A DNA stretch of 64,000 nucleotides from Actinomycetales bacterium (GCA_027484085.1 JAIXQF010000004.1:134162-198161), one strand, 5' to 3'. Positions 11,409 through 19,727 are shown, counted from the stretch's first letter. The notes: generated by a model from the sequence alone, not told the origin. Made by a program: numbers and translations.

Positions 11409-12659
11409 GTGAGCGAGATCAATACCGACTTGTTAGTTGTAGGCGCTGGACCTGCAGGTTCTTCAGCAGCAACTTATGCAGCGCGCGCTGGTCGTCAAGT
11501 TGTATTGATCGATTCCGCTACTTTTCCTCGCGACAAACCCTGTGGTGATGGACTTACCCCGCGAGCTATTTCTGAACTTAACGCAATCGGTTTAAGTGAC
11601 TGGTTATCAGGCCGAGCCCGAAACCTGGGACTTCGCGCAGCTGGATTTGGCCAAGAACTGCTGTTGCCTTGGCCGGGGGGATCGCTACCTTCTTATGGCG
11701 GCGCCGCACCCCGCATGGAACTTGATGAACAAATCATGTTGATCGCAAAAGCAGCAGGCGCAACTGTGCTCGAAGGCCATAGCGCAACTGATGTCGTAAT
11801 GGATGCTGGCGTAATCAAAAGCGTGATTGTAAAAACTGAAACTGGGAATGTAACAATCAACGCCAATTCCGTAATCATTGCTGACGGGGCTCGCTCTCAG
11901 TTAGGTCGAAAGCTCGGCCGCGAATGGCACAGAGATACCGCATACGGTGTCGCAGCGCGTGGCTATATAAAGAGTGAGCGCCACGATGATCCGTGGATCT
12001 CATCACACTTGGAATTACGCGGCGACAAAAATGAAATTCTTTCTGGCTATGGATGGATTTTCCCGCTTGCAAATGGTGAAGTGAATGTTGGCGTAGGAAC
12101 TCTTGCAACCAATAAGCGACCAGCAGATGTAAACCTTCGCGCATTAATGAACACATATGCAGATCAACAGCGCGAAGACTGGAAACTTTCAGGTGACATC
12201 CGAATGCCTTGGTCATTCTTGTTACCAATGGGTGGCGCAGTTTCAGGAATCGCTGGCAAGAACTTCATGTTTGTCGGTGATGCTGCCGGTTGTGTCAATC
12301 CACTAAACGGTGAAGGTATTGACTACGGATTAGAAACCGGTCGGTTAGCTGCGCACATGCTTGAAACTGAAAAAGATTTCACAGTTGCTTGGCCAGCTGA
12401 ACTGCGAACCCATTACGGTTATGCGTTCTCAATCGCCCGTCGATTAGCCGGACTACTTACTGTGCCTGGCTTACTTCCAAAAGCTGGTCCAGTTGGAATG
12501 CGCTCTCGCACTGTAATGAAGTTGGCGTTGCGCGTGATGGGGAATTTAGTTACTGAAGAAGATTCAGATGCACTTGCCAGAGTCTGGCGCACCGCTGGAC
12601 GTTTGTCGGTTAAGTTCGACGATCGAGTCCCGTTCCCAGCAGCGGACGTGCGGGTCTAG
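11409..12659 (+). CDS. geranylgeranyl reductase family FAD-dependent oxidoreductase
   Basis: LLVVGAGPAGSSAATYAARAG, FPRDKPCGDGLTPRA, GDAAGCVNPLNGEGIDYGLETG. Confidence 0.9.
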   Translation: MSEINTDLLVVGAGPAGSSAATYAARAGRQVVLIDSATFPRDKPCGDGLTPRAISELNAIGLSDWLSGRARNLGLRAAGFGQELLLPWPGGSLPSYGGAAPRMELDEQIMLIAKAAGATVLEGHSATDVVMDAGVIKSVIVKTETGNVTINANSVIIADGARSQLGRKLGREWHRDTAYGVAARGYIKSERHDDPWISSHLELRGDKNEILSGYGWIFPLANGEVNVGVGTLATNKRPADVNLRALMNTYADQQREDWKLSGDIRMPWSFLLPMGGAVSGIAGKNFMFVGDAAGCVNPLNGEGIDYGLETGRLAAHMLETEKDFTVAWPAELRTHYGYAFSIARRLAGLLTVPGLLPKAGPVGMRSRTVMKLALRVMGNLVTEEDSDALARVWRTAGRLSVKFDDRVPFPAADVRV

Positions 12660-12922
12660 GAATCAGCAGAAGTTTTTTGTCGGCGCTTAACGTTCCAAAC
12701 GGACAACAAACCTAGCGAAACTGGAATTGCTGCTATCAACAAGCCGTTCCCTTCGCGAAGAGAAAATCCAACCAGCGCGCCGGACAAAATTGAAATCGTT
12801 GAGAAAACGTAAGTGACTATTTCAGAGATACGATTCCGTAACCACGAACTTATAAAGGCAATAAATCCGGAACCGTAAACGACCAGAAGCATGACCGTAA
12901 CCAGTAGTGCCAAACTCTCCAT
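12656..12922 (-). CDS. small membrane protein of unknown function
   Basis: 88 aa, three hydrophobic segments; 4-nt convergent overlap with upstream gene. Confidence 0.6.
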   Translation of the reverse strand: MESLALLVTVMLLVVYGSGFIAFISSWLRNRISEIVTYVFSTISILSGALVGFSLREGNGLLIAAIPVSLGLLSVWNVKRRQKTSADS

Positions 12923-12975
12923 CGGGTTTCCTTCCTTTGGTTTCAGAGTAAACCAAGGTTGGTTTGAATTTACCC

Positions 12976-13006
12976 TTGACGTTTAAACATTTCATGAAAT
13001 GATATT
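12976..13006 (+). promoter_or_regulatory. predicted promoter of intergenic small RNA 1
   Basis: TTGACG then A/T-rich TGATATTTATT; preceded by perfect inverted repeat AAACCAAGGTTGGTTT (12950-12965). Confidence 0.5.
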
Positions 13007-13010
13007 TATT

Positions 13011-13078
13011 AGTCAAGGCCGCGATAGAAATGTCTATTCGTTTAGAAGAGCTCCGGACTTATCCGGAGCTCTTCTTGT
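13011..13078 (+). ncRNA. candidate small RNA 1 (short leader, small hairpin, strong terminator)
   Basis: TTAGTCAAGGCCGCG leader, ATAG/CTAT hairpin, 14-bp perfect hairpin AGAAGAGCTCCGGA-CTTA-TCCGGAGCTCTTCT; no ORF; layout shared with the 37.41-kb locus. Confidence 0.5.
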
Positions 13079-13080
13079 CT

Positions 13081-13187
13081 GCGGAGACGAGAGGAACCGT
13101 CGCTTGCTGGCGCGGATAAGGCATTCAGCAGATAGCCAATCCGATTGCAAGTGATCGCGAGCGATCACGCAATCCGCTCCCAAATCC
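13081..13187 (-). repeat. tRNA-tail repeat element A (downstream of tRNA-Ser GCT)
   Basis: minus-strand start GGATTTGGGAGC, inner hairpin GATTGCGTGATCGC..GCGATCACTTGCAATC, end AGCAAGCGACGGTT fused to CCTCTCGTCTCCGC = tRNA 3' tail copy (15 nt exact). Confidence 0.75.
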
Positions 13188-13210
13188 TCACAACTCTTCG
13201 CAACAAAAAA

Positions 13211-13234
13211 GGCCCCACCCAGATGGGTGGAGCC
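13211..13234 (-). terminator. terminator of tRNA-Ser(GCT), possibly bidirectional
   Basis: GGCTCCACCCATCTGGGTGGGGCC followed by TTTTTT on the minus strand. Confidence 0.8.
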
Positions 13235-13240
13235 ATTTTT

Positions 13241-13332
13241 TGGCGGAGACGAGAGGATTTGAACCTCCGAAGGGTTTGACCCCTTACCTCATTAGCAGTG
13301 AGGCGCACTCGACCGGACTATGCGACGTCTCC
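13241..13332 (-). tRNA. tRNA-Ser(GCT), CCA encoded
   Basis: cloverleaf with long variable arm; anticodon loop from CTCACTGCTAATGAG; acceptor GGAGAC/GTCTCC. Confidence 0.93.
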
Positions 13333-13383
13333 TCGAACCTTTAGATTAACTGGTTTTCTAGCCTTTGGCGAAAATCCGAGTTT

Positions 13384-14277
13384 GTGCCAGATGCCACCGC
13401 CCGCAAAGATTGGGACATGTCTAATTTCGGTGTTTCTTCATCAGTGGCCAACCTCAAGCGCGTGGCAGTTCGCCCACCTACTCGTGATGCGGATTATCAA
13501 GCCGCGCATTGGCTGGGTGCCCCAGAACAACTGAATCTCGATGAACTTCAGGCCGACCATGCTGCCTTCGTTGATCTTCTTCGGGAACTCGGTTGTGAAG
13601 TGGATGTCCTTCCAGAAGCCCCAGGACAGGCTGATGCCTGCTTTGTTTATGACCCAGCATTTACAACACCAAGTGGTGTGATCCAGTTACAAGGCGCAAA
13701 AGAAGCGCGAGTGAAAGAACCAGCAATGTTGACTGGTGACATTAACGCTCTTGGCATGCCAACTGTTGGAGTTTTAATTGGCGATGCAACTGCAGATGGC
13801 GGCGACATGTTTTGGCTCGACAACAAGACAGTTGCAATCGGTCGCACCTACCGCACCAACGAAGCTGGTGAAAAACAACTTCGTGAAATTTTTGCTGCCG
13901 AGGGTATTGAAGCACTTTCATTCCACATGCCTCACGCAATGGGACCAGAATATTGCTTGCACTTGATGAGTGTGATTTCACCAATTCGTGATGACTTAGC
14001 TGTCGTTTACGAACGTGAGGCACCCGTTACTTTGTTGCAAGAACTAGCCAAGCGCGGAATCAAAACCGTCTCTGTTCCAGATGAAGAATATATGTCGCTT
14101 GCCTGCAACGTGTTGGCAATCCGTCCCGGTGTTGTGGTGATGCCATCGGGTAATCCAATCACTGCGCAACTACTTCGTGATGCCGGAATTGAAGTTCACA
14201 TTTATAAAGCTGATGTGATCAATCGCGGTGAAGGCGGGCCTACTTGTTTGACGCGTCCGCTGTGGCGCGAAGACTAG
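13384..14277 (+). CDS. dimethylarginine dimethylaminohydrolase / amidinotransferase-fold hydrolase
   Basis: FVYDPAFTTPSGVI, GGDMFWLDNKTVAIGRTYRTN, HLMSVISPI, LACNVLAI motifs. Confidence 0.8.
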   Translation: MPDATARKDWDMSNFGVSSSVANLKRVAVRPPTRDADYQAAHWLGAPEQLNLDELQADHAAFVDLLRELGCEVDVLPEAPGQADACFVYDPAFTTPSGVIQLQGAKEARVKEPAMLTGDINALGMPTVGVLIGDATADGGDMFWLDNKTVAIGRTYRTNEAGEKQLREIFAAEGIEALSFHMPHAMGPEYCLHLMSVISPIRDDLAVVYEREAPVTLLQELAKRGIKTVSVPDEEYMSLACNVLAIRPGVVVMPSGNPITAQLLRDAGIEVHIYKADVINRGEGGPTCLTRPLWRED

Positions 14278-14477
14278 GGTTCATGCGAAGCGCTCTGAAG
14301 CAAAACTTCTAAAGGAAAAGCTCAGGAGCAGGAATCGGTCGATAACGGTTTTCCGATCGTCAGATCTTGGAAAACCGAATATGACTTGGGGATGACGCGG
14401 ATGGTCTTTGACGTAGAAGGTTTTGCGCAGGAGTGCGTCCGCTTAACTCGAAACTAATCTGTCACCTTCGGTGCCAG

Positions 14478-14519
14478 GGCGAGGGAGTAGCACACAGGTT
14501 GATCGCTACTGCGATCAAC
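14478..14519 (-). repeat. second, degenerate tRNA-Ser(TGA) tail copy plus hairpin, tandem to element B
   Basis: GGCGAGGGAG at 14478-14487 equals tRNA acceptor; perfect hairpin GTTGATCGC-TACT-GCGATCAAC 14498-14519. Confidence 0.55.
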
Positions 14520-14567
14520 GCGAGGGAGGGAACCGTCGCTTGCTTACGCAAGCTCCTCCCAAATCCC
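14520..14567 (-). repeat. tRNA-tail repeat element B (downstream of tRNA-Ser TGA)
   Basis: minus strand GGGATTTGGGAGG - GCTTGC-GTAA-GCAAGC hairpin - GACGGTT fused to CCCTCCCTCGC = tRNA 3' tail copy. Confidence 0.72.
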
Positions 14568-14582
14568 TCTGCACTAATCGCA

Positions 14583-14626
14583 GTAATACGAAAGCCCCCG
14601 CGTACCTGCGGGGGCTTTCGTATTAC
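14583..14626 (-). terminator. terminator-like long hairpin downstream of tRNA-Ser(TGA)
   Basis: 19-bp perfect inverted repeat GTAATACGAAAGCCCCCGC/GCGGGGGCTTTCGTATTAC. Confidence 0.75.
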
Positions 14627-14627
14627 G

Positions 14628-14714
14628 CGGCGAGGGAGGGATTTGAACCCCCGGAGGCTTTTACACCTCAGACGCTTTCAAGGCGCCCGCATTCGGCCGC
14701 TCTGCCACCTCGCC
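14628..14714 (-). tRNA. tRNA-Ser(TGA)
   Basis: acceptor GGCGAGG/CCTCGCC, long variable arm, loop CTTGAAA. Confidence 0.93.
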
Positions 14715-14828
14715 AAAATCGTTAATCAAAACGACCAAATGCAAGGTTACGCGAGAATTGCACTGCAGTGAAACTGGCGCTATGCCGTAGGCTTTTGGCA
14801 CTAGCGATTCGCTAATCAGGAGTTCAAA

Positions 14829-15476
14829 ATGTCAGTTAAACCAGTCCGTCAGGTCACACCTCCAGCATCCCGGATTTTGCTTGTTGGGCTTGGTGCAACT
14901 GCCTTGGCAGCAGCAGCAAATGCCGGCTGGTTGTGGATTTCGGTGAATGTTTTTTACTGGGAAATTGTGGTTCCTGAGGCATTTCAAAGTTCGGTCTACG
15001 TTGACGCCTCTGTTCTTCGGGTGACTGTGGCAACCGCAATCGCTGGAGCATTTGCAACCTTGGTTGCCGTTGGATTAGCCAAGCTTCTGATTGGACCTCG
15101 AATTTGGTTCTTAGCTTTCGGATTGGGCGTGGGCTTTGCCTCCGTTTACAGCGCTCTAACTTTGGCGAATGTTTCGTTCGCTGTGAAGTTTGCTCTAAGC
15201 GTGATGCACTTATTGGCAACTTTCATCATCGTGCTGCCAATTGGTGAAGCACTAAAGATTCGCGATTCAGATTTACATCGGGCAGATGTTAAATATCACG
15301 AACACCTAGAAAGCAAAAAATTAGACGACACATCATTTGTGGTCGGAACTACTGCAGCAACTTCAGGTTCGGCAACTGACAACCAGCAAAATCTAAATGA
15401 AACACTTGTAGTGCCGATAGATACACCGACACCAGATGCATCGAGTTCTTCTGATGGTGGATCTAGTTCGGACTAA
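14829..15476 (+). CDS. membrane protein of unknown function
   Basis: four hydrophobic segments, Ser/Asp-rich C-terminus. Confidence 0.6.
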   Translation: MSVKPVRQVTPPASRILLVGLGATALAAAANAGWLWISVNVFYWEIVVPEAFQSSVYVDASVLRVTVATAIAGAFATLVAVGLAKLLIGPRIWFLAFGLGVGFASVYSALTLANVSFAVKFALSVMHLLATFIIVLPIGEALKIRDSDLHRADVKYHEHLESKKLDDTSFVVGTTAATSGSATDNQQNLNETLVVPIDTPTPDASSSSDGGSSSD

Positions 15477-15970
15477 AACTCCGCGGCAATTCGACGAGCC
15501 AGATAAGGCGAAAATTCACCAGCATACTTTTTATGCAAAGCCGGCAGTTGCCAATCTTTACCGGTAACAGTTCCGCGACAAGAATCTGTGCCACATCCGC
15601 AAGTGAATTCGTCATAATCCGAATCATCACAAGTTGCGTAGTCAAAAGTTAATTCTTCGCCAACAGCGATGTCACGGCGAGCTTTCAGAACAGTGGCGCC
15701 CATAAGACCACAACTTGGCTCGCAGGAGTGGTTGAAACAATCGCCAGGTTCGCGTTCTTCGCGGGAAACTAAGTACTGGTCATCATCGACTTGGATTGCA
15801 CGATGTTGACGTTCGAGCTCTAATGTCGCTAAGACTTCACGAGGGATAGACCAGCCACCGAAACTCCCTACCGTTTCGCCAGCACTGATCGGCTCAATTG
15901 CAAAACTTCCCCAACCTTTATCTCCAGCTGAGCGAGCCTGCGCCTTGGGAGTCAACCAGTTCATGTCCAA
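15473..15970 (-). CDS. SET-domain protein (putative protein lysine methyltransferase) with post-SET cysteines
   Basis: GDCFNHSCEPSCG, GEELTFDYA and CGCGTDSCRG. Confidence 0.85.
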   Translation of the reverse strand: MDMNWLTPKAQARSAGDKGWGSFAIEPISAGETVGSFGGWSIPREVLATLELERQHRAIQVDDDQYLVSREEREPGDCFNHSCEPSCGLMGATVLKARRDIAVGEELTFDYATCDDSDYDEFTCGCGTDSCRGTVTGKDWQLPALHKKYAGEFSPYLARRIAAEF

Positions 15971-16095
15971 TGAAGTACCTCATGTCTGTCGATGCAGTAA
16001 GTATTCGAATGCAGAAACGATGCTATCGGGATTTATCTACTGGATACCAAATCCCAAATGAATTTTTGGTGCACTTATTCCTCTATTCTTAAGTC

Positions 16096-17364
16096 ATGAT
16101 CGATTTAGCAGCCCTGCGCCAAGACCCAGATGCCGTCAAGAAATCTCAGGCAGCACGTGGGGAATCTGTTGAATTAGTGGATCAAGTGGTTGTTGCCGAT
16201 GTTGCTCGTCGTGCCGCTTTGGGCGAATTTGAAAGTCTGCGCGCCAATCAGAAGGCAATCGGTGCCCAGGTCGCCAAGGCGCAAGGTGACGAGAAGCAGG
16301 CTTTGCTTGCCGAGACAAAGACTTTGTCGGATCAGGTTAAGGCTGCCGAGTCAGCGTTGCGGGATATTGATGCAAACCTAGATTCTTTGGTCCTTGCGCT
16401 TTCAAACGTGGTCGATCCGGCTGCTCCAGTTGGTGGCGAAGATGACTTTGTTGTTATCAAAGAAGTCGGCACTAAACGAGATTTTGCTGCCGAAGGATTC
16501 GCCGTTCGTGACCATGTCGAGATCGGTGAACTTCTTGGCGCAATTGATATTGAACGAGGCGCGAAAGTTAGTGGTAGCCGTTTCTATTACTTAACTGGAC
16601 CAGGTGCGATGTTGGAATTGGCACTTGTTCAACTCGCAATGAACACTGCGCAGAAAAATGGATTCATTCCAATGATTCCTCCGGCACTAGTTAAGCCAGC
16701 CGCAATGGAAGGCACCGGATTCCTTGGTCAAGCAGCAGAAAATGTTTACCACCTTGAATCAGATGATTTGTATTTAGTTGGAACTGCCGAAGTTCCACTA
16801 GCCGCGTATCACATGGATGAAATCCTTGAAGGAGTTCTACCACGTCGTTATGCAGCGTTCTCGCCATGTTTCCGTCGCGAAGCAGGCAGTCATGGCAAAG
16901 ACACTCGTGGAATTTTCCGAGTGCATTGGTTCGATAAAGTTGAAATGTTTTCTTTCTGTCCAGTGGACGAAGCTGTTGCTGAACACGAACGCTTGTTAGG
17001 TTTCGAAGAAGAATTCTTACAAGCTCTTGAAATTCCATATCGAGTTATCGATGTTGCAACCGGCGACTTAGGTTCAAGTGCTGCGCGCAAGTTTGACTGC
17101 GAAGCGTGGGTGCCATCGCAAGATCGTTATCGCGAAGTCACATCAACTTCGAATTGCACTACATTCCAATCGCGCAGATTAAAGATCCGTGCTCGCGGTG
17201 CCGAAGGCGTAGAACCAATTGCAACTTTGAATGGAACACTGTGCGCTGTTACTCGCACGATCGTGGCCCTATTTGAAAATCATCAAGAAGCAGATGGCTC
17301 GGTACGAATTCCAAAAGCTCTTCAGCCATATCTAGGTGGAGCAAGTCACTTTAAGATCAAGTAG
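16096..17364 (+). CDS. serS: seryl-tRNA synthetase
   Basis: [63 protein letters not shown]. Confidence 0.97.
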   Translation: MIDLAALRQDPDAVKKSQAARGESVELVDQVVVADVARRAALGEFESLRANQKAIGAQVAKAQGDEKQALLAETKTLSDQVKAAESALRDIDANLDSLVLALSNVVDPAAPVGGEDDFVVIKEVGTKRDFAAEGFAVRDHVEIGELLGAIDIERGAKVSGSRFYYLTGPGAMLELALVQLAMNTAQKNGFIPMIPPALVKPAAMEGTGFLGQAAENVYHLESDDLYLVGTAEVPLAAYHMDEILEGVLPRRYAAFSPCFRREAGSHGKDTRGIFRVHWFDKVEMFSFCPVDEAVAEHERLLGFEEEFLQALEIPYRVIDVATGDLGSSAARKFDCEAWVPSQDRYREVTSTSNCTTFQSRRLKIRARGAEGVEPIATLNGTLCAVTRTIVALFENHQEADGSVRIPKALQPYLGGASHFKIK

Positions 17365-17372
17365 TTTTAAGC

Positions 17373-17412
17373 AAAACAAAAGCCCCGCTGAATCCAGCGG
17401 GGCTTTTGTTTT
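17373..17412. terminator. bidirectional terminator
   Basis: AAAACAAAAGCCCCGCTG-AATC-CAGCGGGGCTTTTGTTTT. Confidence 0.88.
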
Positions 17413-17419
17413 CGTCTAT

Positions 17420-18805
17420 TTAGACGCCAGCAACCTGAGGCAAGTTAGCCAAGCCTGCAGCTAAGCGATCTTCAGAGAAGTCTTCATCAACCATGCGACC
17501 GCCAAGGTAGGCATCGTAAGCCGCTAGGTCGAAGTGTCCATGGCCACAAAGCGCGGTCAAGATAACGGTTTCTTCGCCAGTTTCCTTAGCCTTTAGAGCT
17601 TCCTGAATTGCAATTGCAATTGCGTGAGTTGGCTCTGGCGCCGGAACAATTCCCTCGGTGCGAGCAAACTGAACTGCTGCGCTGAAGCACTCTGTTTGAG
17701 CTACTGCCTGAGCATCCATCAGTCCAAGTTCGTAGATGTGTGAAATCAACGGAGCCATACCGTGGTAGCGCAAACCACCAGCGTGAATTGGATCTGGAAT
17801 GAAGTCCTTGCCAAGAGTGTGCATCTTCATGAGCGGTGTCATACCAGCAGTGTCACCAAAGTCGTAAGCGTAAGTGCCACGAGTAAGTGATGGACATGAT
17901 GCTGGTTCAGCAGCCAAGATACGCGGGCTAATTTTGCCTGCCATCTTTTCGCGTAGGAATGGGAAGGCAAGTCCACCGAAGTTAGAACCGCCACCGGTGC
18001 AACCAACGATAAGAGTTGGCGTATCGCCAGCCTTCTCAAGTTGCAAAAGCGCTTCTTCACCGATGATGGTCTGATGCATCAACACGTGGTTCAAAACCGA
18101 ACCAAGTGCGTAGCGTGTTTGTGGATCCTGAACTGCAACTTCAACAGCTTCAGAAATTGCGATACCGAGCGAACCACTTAAGTTCTTTGGATCTGCTGCG
18201 AGCATCTTGCCAACTTCAGTTAGCTGTGATGGTGAACGGTGAACTGTGCCACCGAAAGCTTCGATCATAAGTTTGCGGAATGGCTTGGCATCAAACGAAG
18301 CACCAACCTGGAAGACTTCACATTCCATGTCGTAAAGCGCGCATGCAAATGCAAGTGCAGTTCCCCATTGACCTGCACCAGTCTCGGTTACAAGTTTCTT
18401 GATGCCTTCTTGTGCGTTGTAGTACGCCTGTGGCACTGCAGTGTTTGGCTTATGTGAACCAGCAGGTGAAACACCTTCGTACTTGTAGTAGATACGTGCA
18501 GGTGTGCCGAGTGCTTTTTCAAGACGATGTGCCCGGAATAACGGGCTTGGACGCCATTGACGGTAAACATCTAAAACACCACCGGGGATATCGATGTATC
18601 GCTCCTGGCTGACTTCTTGCATGATCAGTTCCATCGGGAACAGTGGAGCAAAATCTTCTGGTCCAGCTGGTTGGTGAGTGCCAGGGTGTAACGCCGGAGG
18701 CGGTGGGGCTGGCAGGTCCGGAACGATGTTGTACCACTGGGTAGGCATCTCGTCTTCGGTCAAGGTGTATTTGTGGGTGCGAACTTCGTCGCTGATCTTG
18801 GCCAT
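17420..18805 (-). CDS. trpB: tryptophan synthase beta-like protein (TrpB2 type)
   Basis: GRPSPLFRA-like WRPSPLFRAHRLEKALGTPARIYYKYEGVSPAGSHKPNTA, ETGAGQWG, GCTGGGSNFGG; long N-terminus typical of TrpB2. Confidence 0.9.
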   Translation of the reverse strand: MAKISDEVRTHKYTLTEDEMPTQWYNIVPDLPAPPPPALHPGTHQPAGPEDFAPLFPMELIMQEVSQERYIDIPGGVLDVYRQWRPSPLFRAHRLEKALGTPARIYYKYEGVSPAGSHKPNTAVPQAYYNAQEGIKKLVTETGAGQWGTALAFACALYDMECEVFQVGASFDAKPFRKLMIEAFGGTVHRSPSQLTEVGKMLAADPKNLSGSLGIAISEAVEVAVQDPQTRYALGSVLNHVLMHQTIIGEEALLQLEKAGDTPTLIVGCTGGGSNFGGLAFPFLREKMAGKISPRILAAEPASCPSLTRGTYAYDFGDTAGMTPLMKMHTLGKDFIPDPIHAGGLRYHGMAPLISHIYELGLMDAQAVAQTECFSAAVQFARTEGIVPAPEPTHAIAIAIQEALKAKETGEETVILTALCGHGHFDLAAYDAYLGGRMVDEDFSEDRLAAGLANLPQVAGV

Positions 18806-18824
18806 GATGCTCCTTTATGAAAAG

Positions 18825-18869
18825 CCCGTAGGGTTGGGGTACGGGTAGTTGAAAACTCTAGCGAGTTTT
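18825..18869 (-). promoter_or_regulatory. two-hairpin leader upstream of trpB2 (possible attenuator)
   Basis: minus strand AAAACTC-GCTA-GAGTTTT then CCCGTA..TACGGG followed by CTTTTC. Confidence 0.35.
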
Positions 18870-18902
18870 TGGGCTATCTGACTAGGTCAAATATCAGGGA
18901 AG

Positions 18903-19727
18903 TTGGTAACGATTGTGACGCGGTTGATCGCCAGCGATCTAGATGGCACTTTCCTCCAAACGGGTGGCACGGTTTCCCCCGAAAACGTTGCGGCTATTGC
19001 TCGAGCCCATGCAAATGGCCTAGACACAATCTTCGTCACCGGACGTCCAAGTCGATGGATGCGCCAGATTCCAGACATGACTGGCCATGAAGGTTTAGCC
19101 CTTGTTTGCAATGGCGCCTTGCTTATGGACCTTAAGACTCAAGAAACGATCTATGCCGATCTAATGTCCAGCGACGCTGGCCTAAAGGCAGCCCAAATCC
19201 TGCAAGAGCTAGATCCAGAAATCTCCTTTGCCGTTGAGCTAGATCGGCACGATGTTTCATTCTTAGTCGATGACAAGTACCGCCCACGCTGGGAAGTAAA
19301 GAGCACTCCTCCAGCAACAGATGTTGAATCTATGTTCGGAACAGAAATCGTTATCAAGTTATTGGCGCGACCAAGTGATCGAGTGCAACAGAATGCCGAT
19401 GAGTTCTTGATTGATGCTCAAGCTGCACTAGATGGACTAGTTGACGTAACACACTCGAACTTCCTTGATCTCATGATTGAAATGAGCGCACTTGGCGTGA
19501 ATAAAGGATCTGGATTAGAGAAGTACGCAGCAAGTCATGGTCTAACTTCTGCAGACGTGGCTGCAGTAGGTGACATGCCTAACGATGTGCCGATGATTTC
19601 TTGGGTCGGACGCGGCGCTGCAGTTGATAACGCGCACGATTGGGTTAAAGAAGCTGCAACCGAATTCTTGCCATCAAATGACGATCATGGCGTTGCTGTA
19701 TTTATCGATCGAATTCTTGCGAGTTAG
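18903..19727 (+). CDS. HAD-superfamily Cof-type hydrolase
   Basis: IASDLDGTFLQ, FVTGRP, AVGDMPNDVPMI. Confidence 0.9.
   Translation: MVTIVTRLIASDLDGTFLQTGGTVSPENVAAIARAHANGLDTIFVTGRPSRWMRQIPDMTGHEGLALVCNGALLMDLKTQETIYADLMSSDAGLKAAQILQELDPEISFAVELDRHDVSFLVDDKYRPRWEVKSTPPATDVESMFGTEIVIKLLARPSDRVQQNADEFLIDAQAALDGLVDVTHSNFLDLMIEMSALGVNKGSGLEKYAASHGLTSADVAAVGDMPNDVPMISWVGRGAAVDNAHDWVKEAATEFLPSNDDHGVAVFIDRILAS

Noticed and set aside
13044-13075. Hairpin as terminator for the geranylgeranyl reductase gene
   Set aside because: That gene ends at 12659 and is followed by a convergent gene; the hairpin is nearly 400 nt away and fits a local short transcript better.
13298-13534. ORF 13298..13534
   Set aside because: Starts inside tRNA-Ser(GCT) and overlaps the supported DDAH-like gene in another frame.
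14433-14771. ORFs 14433..14771 and 14471..14725
   Set aside because: They run across the tRNA-Ser(TGA) gene, its terminator and repeat element B.
16047-16059. CCAAATCCCAAAT matches the reverse complement of 13 nt of repeat element C
   Set aside because: No flanking hairpin, no CGACGGTTC end and no tRNA nearby; low-complexity chance match is likely.
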